This document shows positions 14,011 through 22,395 of a stretch of 64,000 nt of DNA, piece after piece. The position numbers and the translations under genes were made by a program. Under the pieces are notes generated by a model that did no database searches, was not told the DNA's origin, and saw only the letters and a list, made by a program, of their open reading frames with translations. Within the stretch, counting starts at the first letter, position 1. Each line of letters starts with the position of its first letter. This DNA is from Mycobacterium sp. IS-1496 (GTDB lineage: Bacteria; Actinomycetota; Actinomycetes; Mycobacteriales; Mycobacteriaceae). The stretch lies in assembly GCF_001499995.1 (NCBI RefSeq), contig NZ_LQIU01000056.1, positions 124,001-188,000 of the forward strand, read 5' to 3'.

Positions 14011-15849
14011 TCACTCGGTCGGGGAGTCACCGCCCGGATCGGCACCCGTCTCCGCACCGGTCTCGCCGCCCGTCTCGCCCTCCGCGGCACCGGCGTCGTC
14101 GGCATCCCCGTCAACGTCCTCCGATTCGTCACCGGACTCCTCCGGCACCTCACCGGTGCCGTCGTCTTCCGGCAACTGCTCGACATCGTCGAGGCCTTCG
14201 GTCCCATCCGGATCGAGGTCGCCCGACTCGCCCGACTCGCCCGCCGAATCGTCGGCCGGCGGCAGGCCGTCGTCGCCCTCGTCGGCCGGTTCCTGCTCGT
14301 CGTCGGCAGGCAGGGACCCGGAGTCCGTCCCGTCGTCGATGAGACCCACTCGCTGCGCGTCGAAGCCGTCCGAGAGCAGTTCGACCCCGCCCTCGTCCTC
14401 GTTCGGGGGGACCTCGACGTCGACGTCGCCTTCGAGGTCCAGTTCGATCCCCAGAGCGACGGCGAAGTGGTTGACCAGCGCCCGCACCGACGCGGCGAAG
14501 TCGACATCCGGCAGGTCGGGCACCGGAAGGCCGACCCCTCCGAACAGGGCTGCGGTCAACCCGTTGACCAGCGAGACCCCGCCCGCGACACCGACGTCGA
14601 CCAGCACGTCATCGAGTGTGAACTTCCAGGCGATCGCCTCACCGAGACCGCGGATCCCGGCGTCGATCCCCACGGAGAGGTCGGCGACGAGATCGACGAC
14701 GGCTTCGGGCGCCCCCAGCGCACCCAACAGCGCACCGGTGATGTCGGCCCGCAGGCCCACGCCGGCCTCGGCCAGCGCCGTCGCGAGATCGCCGATCACC
14801 GTGACGCCCAGTTCCACCGCTTCGCCGGCGGTGAGCAGCCCACCGTTGATGCCGTCGGCGAAGAGCTCCGCCAGCTCGCCGAGCGCCAGCACCACATCGT
14901 CGCCGTCGATGTCCGGCAGGTCGGGCGTGCCGCCCAGCAGGGCGACCAGGCTGCCTGCCACACCGTTGGTCAGCGCGATCCCGCCGGTCGCCACCAGGTC
15001 GACCAGCAGGTCGTCCAGGGTGGCCTTCCAGGTGACCGCCGCACCCGCGCCGAGGAATCCGGTCGAGATCAGGTCGCCGATATTCTCGATGGCCACACCG
15101 ATGGCGGCCGACAAGTCGGCGGCCACGTCGCCTTCCGGCGTGATCGCTGCCAGCAGGCTCACCAACGCGCCGGTGACCGCGTCCACCCCGTCGACAGCGG
15201 CGGTCGCGGCAGCCAGCGCGATCTCCGACACCAGAGCGGCACCCAGGTCGACGGCACCGTTGACGGCGCCGATCGCGCCGTTGACGTCGTACGCGATCGC
15301 GTTGATCAATTCCGCGAAGGACGCGGCGATCTCCTCGGCGTCGAGGTCGAGGTCCAGATCGACACGCAGGCTGGCTCCCAACCGGGCCAGCAGGTTCACG
15401 AACTCGCTGTTGAATCGGAATACGCCGTCGAAGTCGAAATCGATCACGGTCCTCGCTGCGGCTTCGAGTTCCAGCGGATCGAAGGGCAGCGCCAGAGCCG
15501 CCAGAAGGGGCGTCGGCGTCGGCGCGCTCACCGCGTACGCGGTGGTGCGGGCCTCGGCGGGGGCCGGCGTGACGAACGTCCCGACCAGCGCGGTCGCGCC
15601 GAGGACGGCGAGACCACCGGTGATGGCGGGGCGCAGCGATCCGCGACGGCGCCGCGCTCGACGCGGTGTGGAGTTTGCTGGCGCGGCGGCGGCGCGCGAG
15701 AGGTGCACGCCGGGGGTCATGTCGACGGCGACCGCAGGCATTGCGGCTTTCGCACGTCGATGTCGACCGCCGGATCGGCGCGGGCGGCTTTCGACCGCCC
15801 CGCCGCGCGCAAACTCGAATTCACAGGATTCAGCGCTGTTGCCCGACAT
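14011..15849 (-). CDS. Secreted repeat protein with acidic C-terminal tail, function unknown
   Basis: 612 aa. A ribosome-binding site (AGGGGG) precedes ATG 15849. An unusually long N-terminus (about 65 residues, very basic, RRARRRR) precedes a hydrophobic export segment ending PAEA, so the signal peptide is of the extended type. The central part is Ala/Leu/Val/Asp-rich and contains two copies, about 135 residues apart, of a module with WKxTLDDxLVD, then NGxxxxL and LPDxD. The last 140 residues are dominated by Asp, Glu and Gly. No cysteine is seen beyond the N-terminus. I recognise no catalytic family; a surface or calcium-binding role is speculation. Confidence 0.75.
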   Translation of the reverse strand: MSGNSAESCEFEFARGGAVESRPRRSGGRHRRAKAAMPAVAVDMTPGVHLSRAAAAPANSTPRRARRRRGSLRPAITGGLAVLGATALVGTFVTPAPAEARTTAYAVSAPTPTPLLAALALPFDPLELEAAARTVIDFDFDGVFRFNSEFVNLLARLGASLRVDLDLDLDAEEIAASFAELINAIAYDVNGAIGAVNGAVDLGAALVSEIALAAATAAVDGVDAVTGALVSLLAAITPEGDVAADLSAAIGVAIENIGDLISTGFLGAGAAVTWKATLDDLLVDLVATGGIALTNGVAGSLVALLGGTPDLPDIDGDDVVLALGELAELFADGINGGLLTAGEAVELGVTVIGDLATALAEAGVGLRADITGALLGALGAPEAVVDLVADLSVGIDAGIRGLGEAIAWKFTLDDVLVDVGVAGGVSLVNGLTAALFGGVGLPVPDLPDVDFAASVRALVNHFAVALGIELDLEGDVDVEVPPNEDEGGVELLSDGFDAQRVGLIDDGTDSGSLPADDEQEPADEGDDGLPPADDSAGESGESGDLDPDGTEGLDDVEQLPEDDGTGEVPEESGDESEDVDGDADDAGAAEGETGGETGAETGADPGGDSPTE

Positions 15850-16011
15850 CTTGGCCCCCTCATCAATTAGGAATCGTCCCCCCGACCACGTCGGATGATG
15901 AGAAACGTACCTTAAAGGAACCTGATAAAGAAGTAATTCGTTGAAAGTCGAGCAAATTGATTTCGGGGCCGTTTCACGGCCCGCTGCCGGGTTGTGTCCG
16001 GGCGTGCGCGC
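15850..16011. other. Intergenic, upstream of acidic secreted protein
   Basis: Comparatively AT-rich (15850-15965) for this genome and probably holds the promoter of the acidic secreted protein on the minus strand. I could not settle on specific hexamers. Confidence 0.4.
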
Positions 16012-16341
16012 TCAGCGGCGCCTGCGCCACACGACGACGCCCAGCGCCACCACCACGGCGACGACGACGGCGGCGACGGGGAGCGATTTCTGCGGGTTGT
16101 CGGTAACGACGTGTTGTGCCGCGTGCGCCTTCTCGGTGACGACGTGCTGGGCCGTGTGCGCCTTGTCGGCGAAGCGTTGCTTCGTCTCGTCGACCTTGTC
16201 CCTCGCCTGCTGTTTGACGTCGAGCTTGGCCGACAGCGCCTCGACCGTCTCGCCGAGTTCCTGCCGGGTGGCCTCGATGTCGGCCTCGATGTCTTCGACT
16301 CCGGCGTCGGGGCCGGGTTCGGGGCGGTCGGGTGCGGTCAT
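16012..16341 (-). CDS. DUF3618 membrane-anchored protein
   Basis: 109 aa. The N-terminus is acidic, followed by ADIEATRQELGETVEALSAKLDVK, which is the DUF3618 signature. A long helical stretch with the repeated segment TxKAHxAQHVVT follows, then one C-terminal membrane span (AAVVVAVVVALGVVVW) and a basic end. It is coupled to the upstream holin-like gene by an ATGA overlap. Such pairs are common in mycobacteria and usually lie near envelope-stress genes. Function unknown. Confidence 0.85.
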   Translation of the reverse strand: MTAPDRPEPGPDAGVEDIEADIEATRQELGETVEALSAKLDVKQQARDKVDETKQRFADKAHTAQHVVTEKAHAAQHVVTDNPQKSLPVAAVVVAVVVALGVVVWRRRR

Positions 16342-16739
16342 GACGCTCGGTCCTTTACCTCTTGGATGTCGGCCTTCACCGTTTCGACGGTTCGGGGTGC
16401 GGCGGGGGTCACTTCGTCGGCCTGCTTCTTGCTGACCAGGGCTGCGATCCCGGCGATGACGAACAACACCAGCGCGACGATCAGCGCCGCCGCCCAGACG
16501 GGCAACACCAGCGACAGTGCCGCCACCGCCGCGGCGATCACCGTCGCCAGCCCCAGGAAGGCGAAAAGCCCAGCCACGCTGAGCAATCCGGCACCGATAC
16601 CGGCGTGCTTCGCCGACTCCTGGAACTCCTTCTGTGCCAACCGCAACTCGTCGCGCACCAGCCGCGACGTCTGGGCGGACAGTTGGCTCATCAGTTCGCC
16701 GAGCGACGCGTCGGCGCCCGGCTTCGATTCGAGACTCAT
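16338..16739 (-). CDS. Phage-holin-family (Act_holin III type) membrane protein
   Basis: 133 aa. The N-terminal amphipathic helix (LGELMSQLSAQTSRLVRDEL) is followed by two hydrophobic segments (about residues 50-75 and 80-105), a layout typical of the actinobacterial putative holin family. Despite the family name, no lysis genes are nearby, so a chromosomal envelope role is more likely. It forms a two-gene operon with the downstream DUF3618 gene. Confidence 0.85.
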   Translation of the reverse strand: MSLESKPGADASLGELMSQLSAQTSRLVRDELRLAQKEFQESAKHAGIGAGLLSVAGLFAFLGLATVIAAAVAALSLVLPVWAAALIVALVLFVIAGIAALVSKKQADEVTPAAPRTVETVKADIQEVKDRAS

Positions 16740-16812
16740 CCCACACCAACCCTCTGACTTGACTGTGTGAGGATGTGGTGCCCCGGGCTGGGCGGATGCA
16801 AACCCCGCGGGG

Positions 16813-17526
16813 TCAGATCCCCGACGTCGTGGCTTTCGTCGTCAGATCCGTGGCGATCTGGATCAACGGGACGTTGGAGTCCTGGGAGAGCTTTCTCAGC
16901 AGCGCGAATGCCTGCACCGCGTCGACGCTGTAGCGCTCCATGATCATGCCCTTGGCCTGTCCGATGATGTCGCGGCTGGCCAGCGCCTGGTGGAACTGTT
17001 CGTCGCGGCGCGCGGAGTTCCAGGCCACCGAGGAGTGGGCGGCGAAGATCAGCCCGATGTCGCGCGACTCCGGGCCGAACGCGTCGGGTCTCTCGGCGTA
17101 AACGTTGATCGCGCCCATCGTCTCGTCGGCGATGAACAGCTGGAACGCCATGATCGACCGGATCGGGGTCCGTTCCAGCGCATCTCGCCGGTACCGGGGG
17201 AAGCGGTCATCGTGCTCCAGGTCGCGGACGTGGACGACGCGTTCCTCCCAGGCCGCGGTCAGGCACGGTCCTTCGCGGTGGCGCTCCTGGACCTCGTCGA
17301 GCACGATCGGCCACTTGTGCGTGGCCGCCGGGGTCTCGATCTTCTTCGCATTGCGCGTGATGGTCACACCGGCGTAGTCGGCACCCGGGATCTCGGCCGC
17401 GGCGTGTTCGACGAGTTCGGCGAGCACCGTGTCGGCATCGGCGTCGGTCCTGCCGTGCAGTTGCTGCACGAGTTCGGCGATCCGCCGGTGCACTCCCTCG
17501 ACGTCGGCAGGTTCGTTCACCAGCAT
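16813..17526 (-). CDS. GAF-ANTAR domain regulator
   Basis: 237 aa from ATG 17526, with GGAGGAAG about ten bases upstream. Residues about 40-175 form a GAF sensor domain (DYAGVTITRN through GAINVYAERPDAFG). The C-terminal 55 residues are an ANTAR RNA-binding domain (ASRDIIGQAKGMIMERYSVD followed by AFALLRKLSQDSN). ANTAR proteins bind paired hairpins in mRNA leaders and prevent termination. The target is not visible here. It is divergent from a membrane-protein gene that starts 62 bases away. Confidence 0.9.
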   Translation of the reverse strand: MLVNEPADVEGVHRRIAELVQQLHGRTDADADTVLAELVEHAAAEIPGADYAGVTITRNAKKIETPAATHKWPIVLDEVQERHREGPCLTAAWEERVVHVRDLEHDDRFPRYRRDALERTPIRSIMAFQLFIADETMGAINVYAERPDAFGPESRDIGLIFAAHSSVAWNSARRDEQFHQALASRDIIGQAKGMIMERYSVDAVQAFALLRKLSQDSNVPLIQIATDLTTKATTSGI

Positions 17527-17588
17527 ATTCCGATCATCTTCCTCCGATAAGTTGCTTAAGGCTACGCGCTCCAAACGCCGGAGGATGC

Positions 17589-18692
17589 ATGAACAGAACC
17601 CGTTCACACCACCGCGGAGTGGTGACCCGTGACGCCACCGGGTCCGGGTCTGCGGAAGCGTTCGTGCTCATCGCGATCGCCACCATCCTGCTCACCCGCC
17701 TCTACCTCGAGCTGACCGGTTATCCGCAGGTCGGCGGTGGCAATCTCCACATCGCCCACGCCCTGTGGGGTGGCGCGCTGATGATGCTCGCGCTGCTGAC
17801 CGGCTGGCTGCTGATCGGGGTGGGTGCGCGGCTGGCCGCCGTCGTCATGGGCGGCGTCGGCTTCGGCCTGTTCCTCGACGAGGTCGGCAAATTCGTCACC
17901 AAGGACAACGACTACTTCTACGGGCCGGCCGCCGAGATCATGTACATCCTGGTCGTGCTGATCCTCGTGGGCGCGCGGGTCGTTCGTGACTTCCGCCCGC
18001 TGACCGCGAGGGAGTCGCTGACCTCGGCGGCGGTGATCGCCGCGGACGGCGTCGCGCGCGGGCTGGCCGACCGGCGCCGGGAGCTGGGGCTGGCCCTGCT
18101 GGTGCAGGCCGAACAGGCGGGGGCGGAGCCCACCGCGGTCGGGTCCGTGCGCGCCCTGCTGATGTCGGCGGAGACCTCCAGCGACCGGCTCCACCGCCTG
18201 CAGCAGTGGGCGCCGCGGCTGATCCCCGGCTTCTTCCGCAGTCCGCGCTGGGTGCCGGTGGTCGGCTGGCTCCTGGTGGTCAGCGCGATCAGCGGCCTGT
18301 TCTTCGGGCTGCTGGGTGTCTTCCTGGGCGGCTTCTTCTACCAGGACGACAACATCACGCTGCGCCTGGACGGGATGAACCCTGCGTCGGTGATCCTGCT
18401 CGTCAACGCCGCGGTGACCTCGGTGATCGCGGTGCCTGCGATGATCGCCCGCCGCCGCACGACAGGGCTGTGGCCGCTGCGCTGGCTGCGGAACGCCGCG
18501 CTGCTGTTCACCTTCCTCAACGCATTCGTCGACTTCGCGACCGAGGGCTTCGCCGCGCTGCTCAGCATGTCGGTCGGGCTGTTCACGCTGGCGGTGCTGA
18601 CCTACCAGATCGACGTGGCGGTACGGCGTACCGCCGGCGAGGTCTCACAGCGCCCGCAGGTACCGCCGGGTGACCACGCGCTGCAGCACTGA
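17589..18692 (+). CDS. Multi-pass membrane protein, unknown function
   Basis: 367 aa. There are about four membrane segments in the first 130 residues, a soluble charged region (about 140-200), then four or five further segments. The early part (HIAHALWGGALMMLALLTGW) and FLDEVGKFVTKDNDYFYGPA are conserved-looking, but I cannot name a family. A start at GTG 17622 is possible. The 3' end overlaps the convergent DUF1990 gene by 48 bases. Confidence 0.75.
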   Translation: MNRTRSHHRGVVTRDATGSGSAEAFVLIAIATILLTRLYLELTGYPQVGGGNLHIAHALWGGALMMLALLTGWLLIGVGARLAAVVMGGVGFGLFLDEVGKFVTKDNDYFYGPAAEIMYILVVLILVGARVVRDFRPLTARESLTSAAVIAADGVARGLADRRRELGLALLVQAEQAGAEPTAVGSVRALLMSAETSSDRLHRLQQWAPRLIPGFFRSPRWVPVVGWLLVVSAISGLFFGLLGVFLGGFFYQDDNITLRLDGMNPASVILLVNAAVTSVIAVPAMIARRRTTGLWPLRWLRNAALLFTFLNAFVDFATEGFAALLSMSVGLFTLAVLTYQIDVAVRRTAGEVSQRPQVPPGDHALQH

Positions 18693-19142
18693 GGTGACGG
18701 GCCCCGCGAGCCGGCTCCACCACGTCCCGTGCCGGGAGAAGGCCGCCACCTCGGCGTACACCCGGTCGGTCGCGGGGTCGATCCGCACGGCGAACAACTC
18801 CTCGCCGGTCTCGGCGTGACCGGGCAGTGTGCCGTAGGCGAAGCCTCGGCGGTCGGGTTCGGCGACGACGTAGACGACGCGGCACGGGACCTTCACCGGG
18901 CCCAGGCCGACGATCACCTCCGAACCCACCCGGGCGACGTCGGTCGTGGGCCTGACGCGCAGCCCGGCGCCGCGCAGCATGCCCCAGCGCATCACCGCGT
19001 CGGCGGCCTCGTCGAAGCGGGCCCGGCCGGATCCGATCACCGAGGACCGGCGCACGTGGTGGTAGCCGGGCGGCATCGGCCCGGCCGTCGCGCCGACTTC
19101 GGGGTAGGTCAACGGGAGATCGGCGAGGTCGCTCAGCTTCAC
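18645..19142 (-). CDS. DUF1990 family protein
   Basis: 165 aa. The start LPLTYPEVGAT, then HHVRRSSVIGSGRARFDEAADAV, and the later FAYGTLPGHAETGEELF are characteristic of the DUF1990 (UPF0548) family. It is a soluble protein of unknown biochemical role. It is convergent with the preceding membrane-protein gene and divergent from the thioesterase gene. Confidence 0.85.
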   Translation of the reverse strand: MKLSDLADLPLTYPEVGATAGPMPPGYHHVRRSSVIGSGRARFDEAADAVMRWGMLRGAGLRVRPTTDVARVGSEVIVGLGPVKVPCRVVYVVAEPDRRGFAYGTLPGHAETGEELFAVRIDPATDRVYAEVAAFSRHGTWWSRLAGPVTSVLQRVVTRRYLRAL

Positions 19143-19171
19143 CCCGTCACCCTCTCACCGCGGGCGCCCAA

Positions 19172-19185
19172 TACGGTGAGCGGTG
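19172..19185 (+). promoter_or_regulatory. Leaderless promoter -10 for thioesterase gene
   Basis: TACGGT (19172-19177) plus 7 bases leads straight to GTG 19185. This decides that start over the in-frame GTG at 19176, which overlaps the hexamer. Confidence 0.5.
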
Positions 19186-19811
19186 TGGCGAGTGAATCGA
19201 CTCAGGCGCGAAACGGGGGCGGATTCAACCCTCCGGAACCGACCACCCGCGGCGGACCCGACTACGGCAGGTTCGTCGAGGCGGTCCGGGAGCTGCAGGA
19301 CCTCGCCCGCGCGGCCGACGCACCCGATGAGGTGGTCACCGAGGCGGCCGGGCTGATCGAGAAGGTCACCGGTCTTCTCGAGCCGTACCGCGCCGACGAG
19401 TGGACGTCGCCCTCTGGGCGGCGGCTGGACCTGCCCAACCGCGGCAACATCCTGCAGGTGCCGATGTTCCTGGCCAAGACCGACGACGGCCGGATCGCCG
19501 GGGAGGCCACCTTCCGCCGCTACCACCTGGGCCGCAACGGGGCCGCGCACGGCGGCGCGGTGGCCCTGCTGTTCGACTCGGTGCTCGGCTACACCACCTA
19601 CAAACTCACCCAGAGCCGGTTCCAACGCACCGCCTTCCTGCACGTGAACTACCGCACCATCGCGCCGGTGGAGAAGACGTTGCGCGTCGAAGCCGGCATC
19701 GACCGGATCGAGGGGCGCAAGATCTTCGTCGAAGGCCGGCTTCTCGACGGCGACACCTTGCTCGCCGACGCCGAGGCATTGTTCGTCCGACTCAACCCGG
19801 GGCAGCCGTGA
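19185..19811 (+). CDS. PaaI-type hotdog-fold thioesterase
   Basis: 208 aa from GTG 19185. The hotdog signature NGAAHGGAVALLFDSVLGY (near residue 118) carries the HGG and Asp of PaaI-like acyl-CoA thioesterases. The second half has the usual FLHVNYRTIAPVEKTLRVE strands. The N-terminal 100 residues are an extension with a helical segment before the fold. Substrate unknown. The stop overlaps the start of the next gene (GTGA), so they are coupled. Confidence 0.88.
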   Translation: MASESTQARNGGGFNPPEPTTRGGPDYGRFVEAVRELQDLARAADAPDEVVTEAAGLIEKVTGLLEPYRADEWTSPSGRRLDLPNRGNILQVPMFLAKTDDGRIAGEATFRRYHLGRNGAAHGGAVALLFDSVLGYTTYKLTQSRFQRTAFLHVNYRTIAPVEKTLRVEAGIDRIEGRKIFVEGRLLDGDTLLADAEALFVRLNPGQP

Positions 19812-20263
19812 CCGAGAACGACACCGAGGACCCGTCGCGCTGGTCGCGGATCAAGGACAGCTGGAAGAGCTGGCGTGACGGGCTGCGCCGCCGGCCGCGG
19901 GTCGAGTTCTTCTACCGCGTCGCCGTCGGCGTGATCGGCCTCGTGGTGCTGGGGCTCGGCGTCCTGGCGATTCCCTACCCGGGACCGGGCTGGGCGATCG
20001 TGTTCATCGGCCTGGGCATCCTGGCCACCGAGTTCGACTGGGCCAAACGCCTACTGGGCTATGCCCGGGAACGTTACGACCGGGTGATGGACTGGTTCCA
20101 CGGCCAGCACGCGATCATCCAGGTCCTCGGCGGCCTGCTCACCGCGCTCGTCGTGTTCACGACGCTGTGGCTGCTCGGCGCCGTGGACTGGGTCGCCCGG
20201 ATCTTCGGCATCGAGCACGAGTGGCTGAACAGTCCGTTCGGGTTGGGCTCCGGATCGTCGTAG
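19808..20263 (+). CDS. PGPGW-motif transmembrane protein (TIGR02611 type)
   Basis: 151 aa. The motif PYPGPGWAIVFIGLGILATE lies in the first membrane hairpin, and another membrane segment (VLGGLLTALVVFTTLWLLG) lies near the C-terminus. This small actinobacterial membrane family has no known function. It is coupled by GTGA to the thioesterase gene and lies just before thrS. Confidence 0.88.
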   Translation: MTENDTEDPSRWSRIKDSWKSWRDGLRRRPRVEFFYRVAVGVIGLVVLGLGVLAIPYPGPGWAIVFIGLGILATEFDWAKRLLGYARERYDRVMDWFHGQHAIIQVLGGLLTALVVFTTLWLLGAVDWVARIFGIEHEWLNSPFGLGSGSS

Positions 20264-20292
20264 CACGCTCAAGGAACTGCCGGTCGCACCGA

Positions 20293-20298
20293 TAGCAT
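20293..20298 (+). promoter_or_regulatory. Possible -10 of thrS
   Basis: TAGCAT (TANNNT) lies 42 bases before the thrS ATG, giving a leader of about 36 bases. GGAAAG is the ribosome-binding site. No T-box or riboswitch structure is apparent. Confidence 0.4.
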
Positions 20299-20340
20299 GG
20301 TCGCGATCGACCGTCCCCGACCCACCGGAAAGAGTCACCG

Positions 20341-22395
20341 ATGAGCGCCGCCGCCAGCCCAGCCCCCGCAGCCCCGATCCGGGTCGCTGCCGGGACGACC
20401 GCCGGGGCGGCGGTGCGTGACGCGGGGCTGCCGGGCCGCGGTGCGCCCGACGCGATCGTGGTGGTGCGCGACGCCGAGGGCAGGCTGCGCGACCTGGCGT
20501 GGGCGCCCGACACCGACGTCGAGGTCGTCCCGGTCGCCGCCGACACCGAGGACGGCCGCAGTGTGATCCGCCATTCCGCGGCGCACGTCCTGGCGCAGGC
20601 GGTGCAGAACCTCTTCCCCGAGGCGAAACTGGGCATCGGTCCGCCGATCACCGACGGCTTCTACTACGACTTCGACGTCCCGCAGGCGTTCACGCCCGAG
20701 GACCTCGAGGCGCTCGAGAAGAAGATGCGCCAGATCGTCAAGGACGGCCAGCTGTTCTCCCGGCGGGTCTACGAGTCCAAGGACGTCGCGCGCGAGGAGC
20801 TCTCCGGCGAGCCGTACAAACTCGAACTGGTCGACGACAAGTCGGGCGACCCGGAGGTGATGGAGGTCGGCGGTGACGAGCTGACCGCGTACGACAACCT
20901 CAATCCCCGCACGCGCGAACGGGTCTGGGGTGACCTGTGCCGCGGCCCCCACATCCCGACGACCAAATACATCCCGGCGTTCAAGCTGACCCGCAGTTCG
21001 GCGGCCTACTGGCGCGGCGATCAGGCCAACGCCAGCCTGCAGCGCATCTACGGGACGGCCTGGGAGTCGCAGGAGGCGCTCGACCGTCACCTCGAGCTCA
21101 TCGAGGAGGCGCAGCGCCGCGACCACCGCAAGCTCGGTGTCGAACTCGACCTGTTCAGCTTTCCGGACGAACTCGGGTCCGGTCTGCCGGTCTTCCACCC
21201 CAAGGGCGGCATCGTCCGCAAGGAACTCGAGGACTATTCGCGAGCCAAGCACCTCGAGGCCGGTTACGAGTTCGTCAACACCCCGCACATCACCAAGGAG
21301 CAGCTCTACGTCACCTCCGGGCACCTCGAGTGGTACGCCGACGGGATGTTCCCGGCGATGCACATCGACGCGGAGTTCGACGCGGACGGCGCGGTGCGCA
21401 AACCCGGGCAGAACTACTACCTCAAGCCGATGAACTGCCCGATGCACCACCTGATCTACCGCTCGCGGGGACGCTCGTACCGCGAACTCCCGTTGCGGCT
21501 CTTCGAGTTCGGGTCGGTGTACCGCTACGAGAAGTCCGGTGTGGTGCACGGTCTGACCCGGGTGCGCGGTATGACGCAGGACGACGCGCACATCTACGCC
21601 ACCCGCGAGCAGATGCGCGACGAGCTGACCTCGCTGCTGCAGTTCGTGCTCGACCTGCTGGCCGACTACGGCCTCGACGAGTACTACCTGGAACTGTCGA
21701 CCAAGGATCCGGACAAGTACGTCGGCTCCGACGAGATCTGGGACGAGGCCACCGAGACGCTGCGCGAGGTGGCCGAGTCCTCCGGACTGGACCTGGTGCC
21801 CGATCCGGGCGGCGCCGCGTTCTACGGGCCGAAGATCTCCGTGCAGGTCAAGGACGCGCTGGGACGCAACTGGCAGATGTCGACGATCCAGCTGGACTTC
21901 AACATGCCGGAGCGGTTCGAGCTGGAGTACACCGCCGCCGACGGCAGCCGGCAGCGGCCGGTGCTCATCCACCGCGCGCTGTTCGGGTCGATCGAGCGGT
22001 TCTTCGGCGTGCTCACCGAGCATTACGCCGGGGCGTTCCCGGCGTGGCTGGCGCCGGTGCAGGCGGTCGGCATCCCGGTCGCCGACGCACACGTTCCGTA
22101 CCTGGAAGAGGTTGCCGCGCAACTGCGTTCGCGCGGTGTGCGCATCGAGGTCGACAGCAGCGACGACCGGATGGCCAAGAAGATCGTCAACCACACCAAC
22201 CAGCGGGTGCCGTTCATGCTCCTCGCCGGCGACAAGGACGTCGACGCGGGCGCGGTGAGCTTCCGCTTCGGTGACCGCACCCAGATCAACGGGGTGCCGC
22301 GCGACGAGGCGGTCGAGGCGATCGTGAGCTGGATCGCCGAGCGGCGCAACGCCGTCCCCACCGCCGAACTGGTGAAGGCGGGCGCCGGAACGTGA
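20341..22395 (+). CDS. thrS: Threonyl-tRNA synthetase
   Basis: 684 aa class II synthetase. It joins threonine to tRNA-Thr in the cytosol. Order of parts: TGS-like domain (1-70), editing domain with the zinc-type motif HSAAHVLAQA near residue 80, then the catalytic core with the zinc-ligand cysteine in LKPMNCPMHH near 365, motif 2 (FRxE-like region around FGSVYRYEKSG), motif 3 (VLIHRALFGSIERF) and the anticodon-binding domain. It heads the chain thrS-HIT-pgsA1-patA-pimA-Nudix; the stop overlaps the next start (GTGA). The order matches Rv2614c-Rv2609c. Confidence 0.97.
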   Translation: MSAAASPAPAAPIRVAAGTTAGAAVRDAGLPGRGAPDAIVVVRDAEGRLRDLAWAPDTDVEVVPVAADTEDGRSVIRHSAAHVLAQAVQNLFPEAKLGIGPPITDGFYYDFDVPQAFTPEDLEALEKKMRQIVKDGQLFSRRVYESKDVAREELSGEPYKLELVDDKSGDPEVMEVGGDELTAYDNLNPRTRERVWGDLCRGPHIPTTKYIPAFKLTRSSAAYWRGDQANASLQRIYGTAWESQEALDRHLELIEEAQRRDHRKLGVELDLFSFPDELGSGLPVFHPKGGIVRKELEDYSRAKHLEAGYEFVNTPHITKEQLYVTSGHLEWYADGMFPAMHIDAEFDADGAVRKPGQNYYLKPMNCPMHHLIYRSRGRSYRELPLRLFEFGSVYRYEKSGVVHGLTRVRGMTQDDAHIYATREQMRDELTSLLQFVLDLLADYGLDEYYLELSTKDPDKYVGSDEIWDEATETLREVAESSGLDLVPDPGGAAFYGPKISVQVKDALGRNWQMSTIQLDFNMPERFELEYTAADGSRQRPVLIHRALFGSIERFFGVLTEHYAGAFPAWLAPVQAVGIPVADAHVPYLEEVAAQLRSRGVRIEVDSSDDRMAKKIVNHTNQRVPFMLLAGDKDVDAGAVSFRFGDRTQINGVPRDEAVEAIVSWIAERRNAVPTAELVKAGAGT

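Noticed and set aside
14156..15898. Plus-strand Ser/Thr/Pro-rich frame of 580 codons opposite the acidic secreted protein
   Set aside because: A frame opposite Asp/Glu/Ala/Leu-rich coding DNA reads as Ser/Pro/Arg repeats. The minus frame has a signal peptide and ribosome-binding site.
16338..16739. Holin-family gene as evidence of a prophage
   Set aside because: The family is common on actinobacterial chromosomes with DUF3618 partners, and no lysis or phage genes adjoin it.
20264..20340. T-box riboswitch ahead of thrS
   Set aside because: The leader is only about 36 bases from the likely start of transcription and lacks T-box sequence elements.
20335..22194. Long minus-strand frame opposite thrS
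   Set aside because: Full overlap with a certain housekeeping gene; composition (Val, Arg, His, Asp) is that of an antisense shadow.
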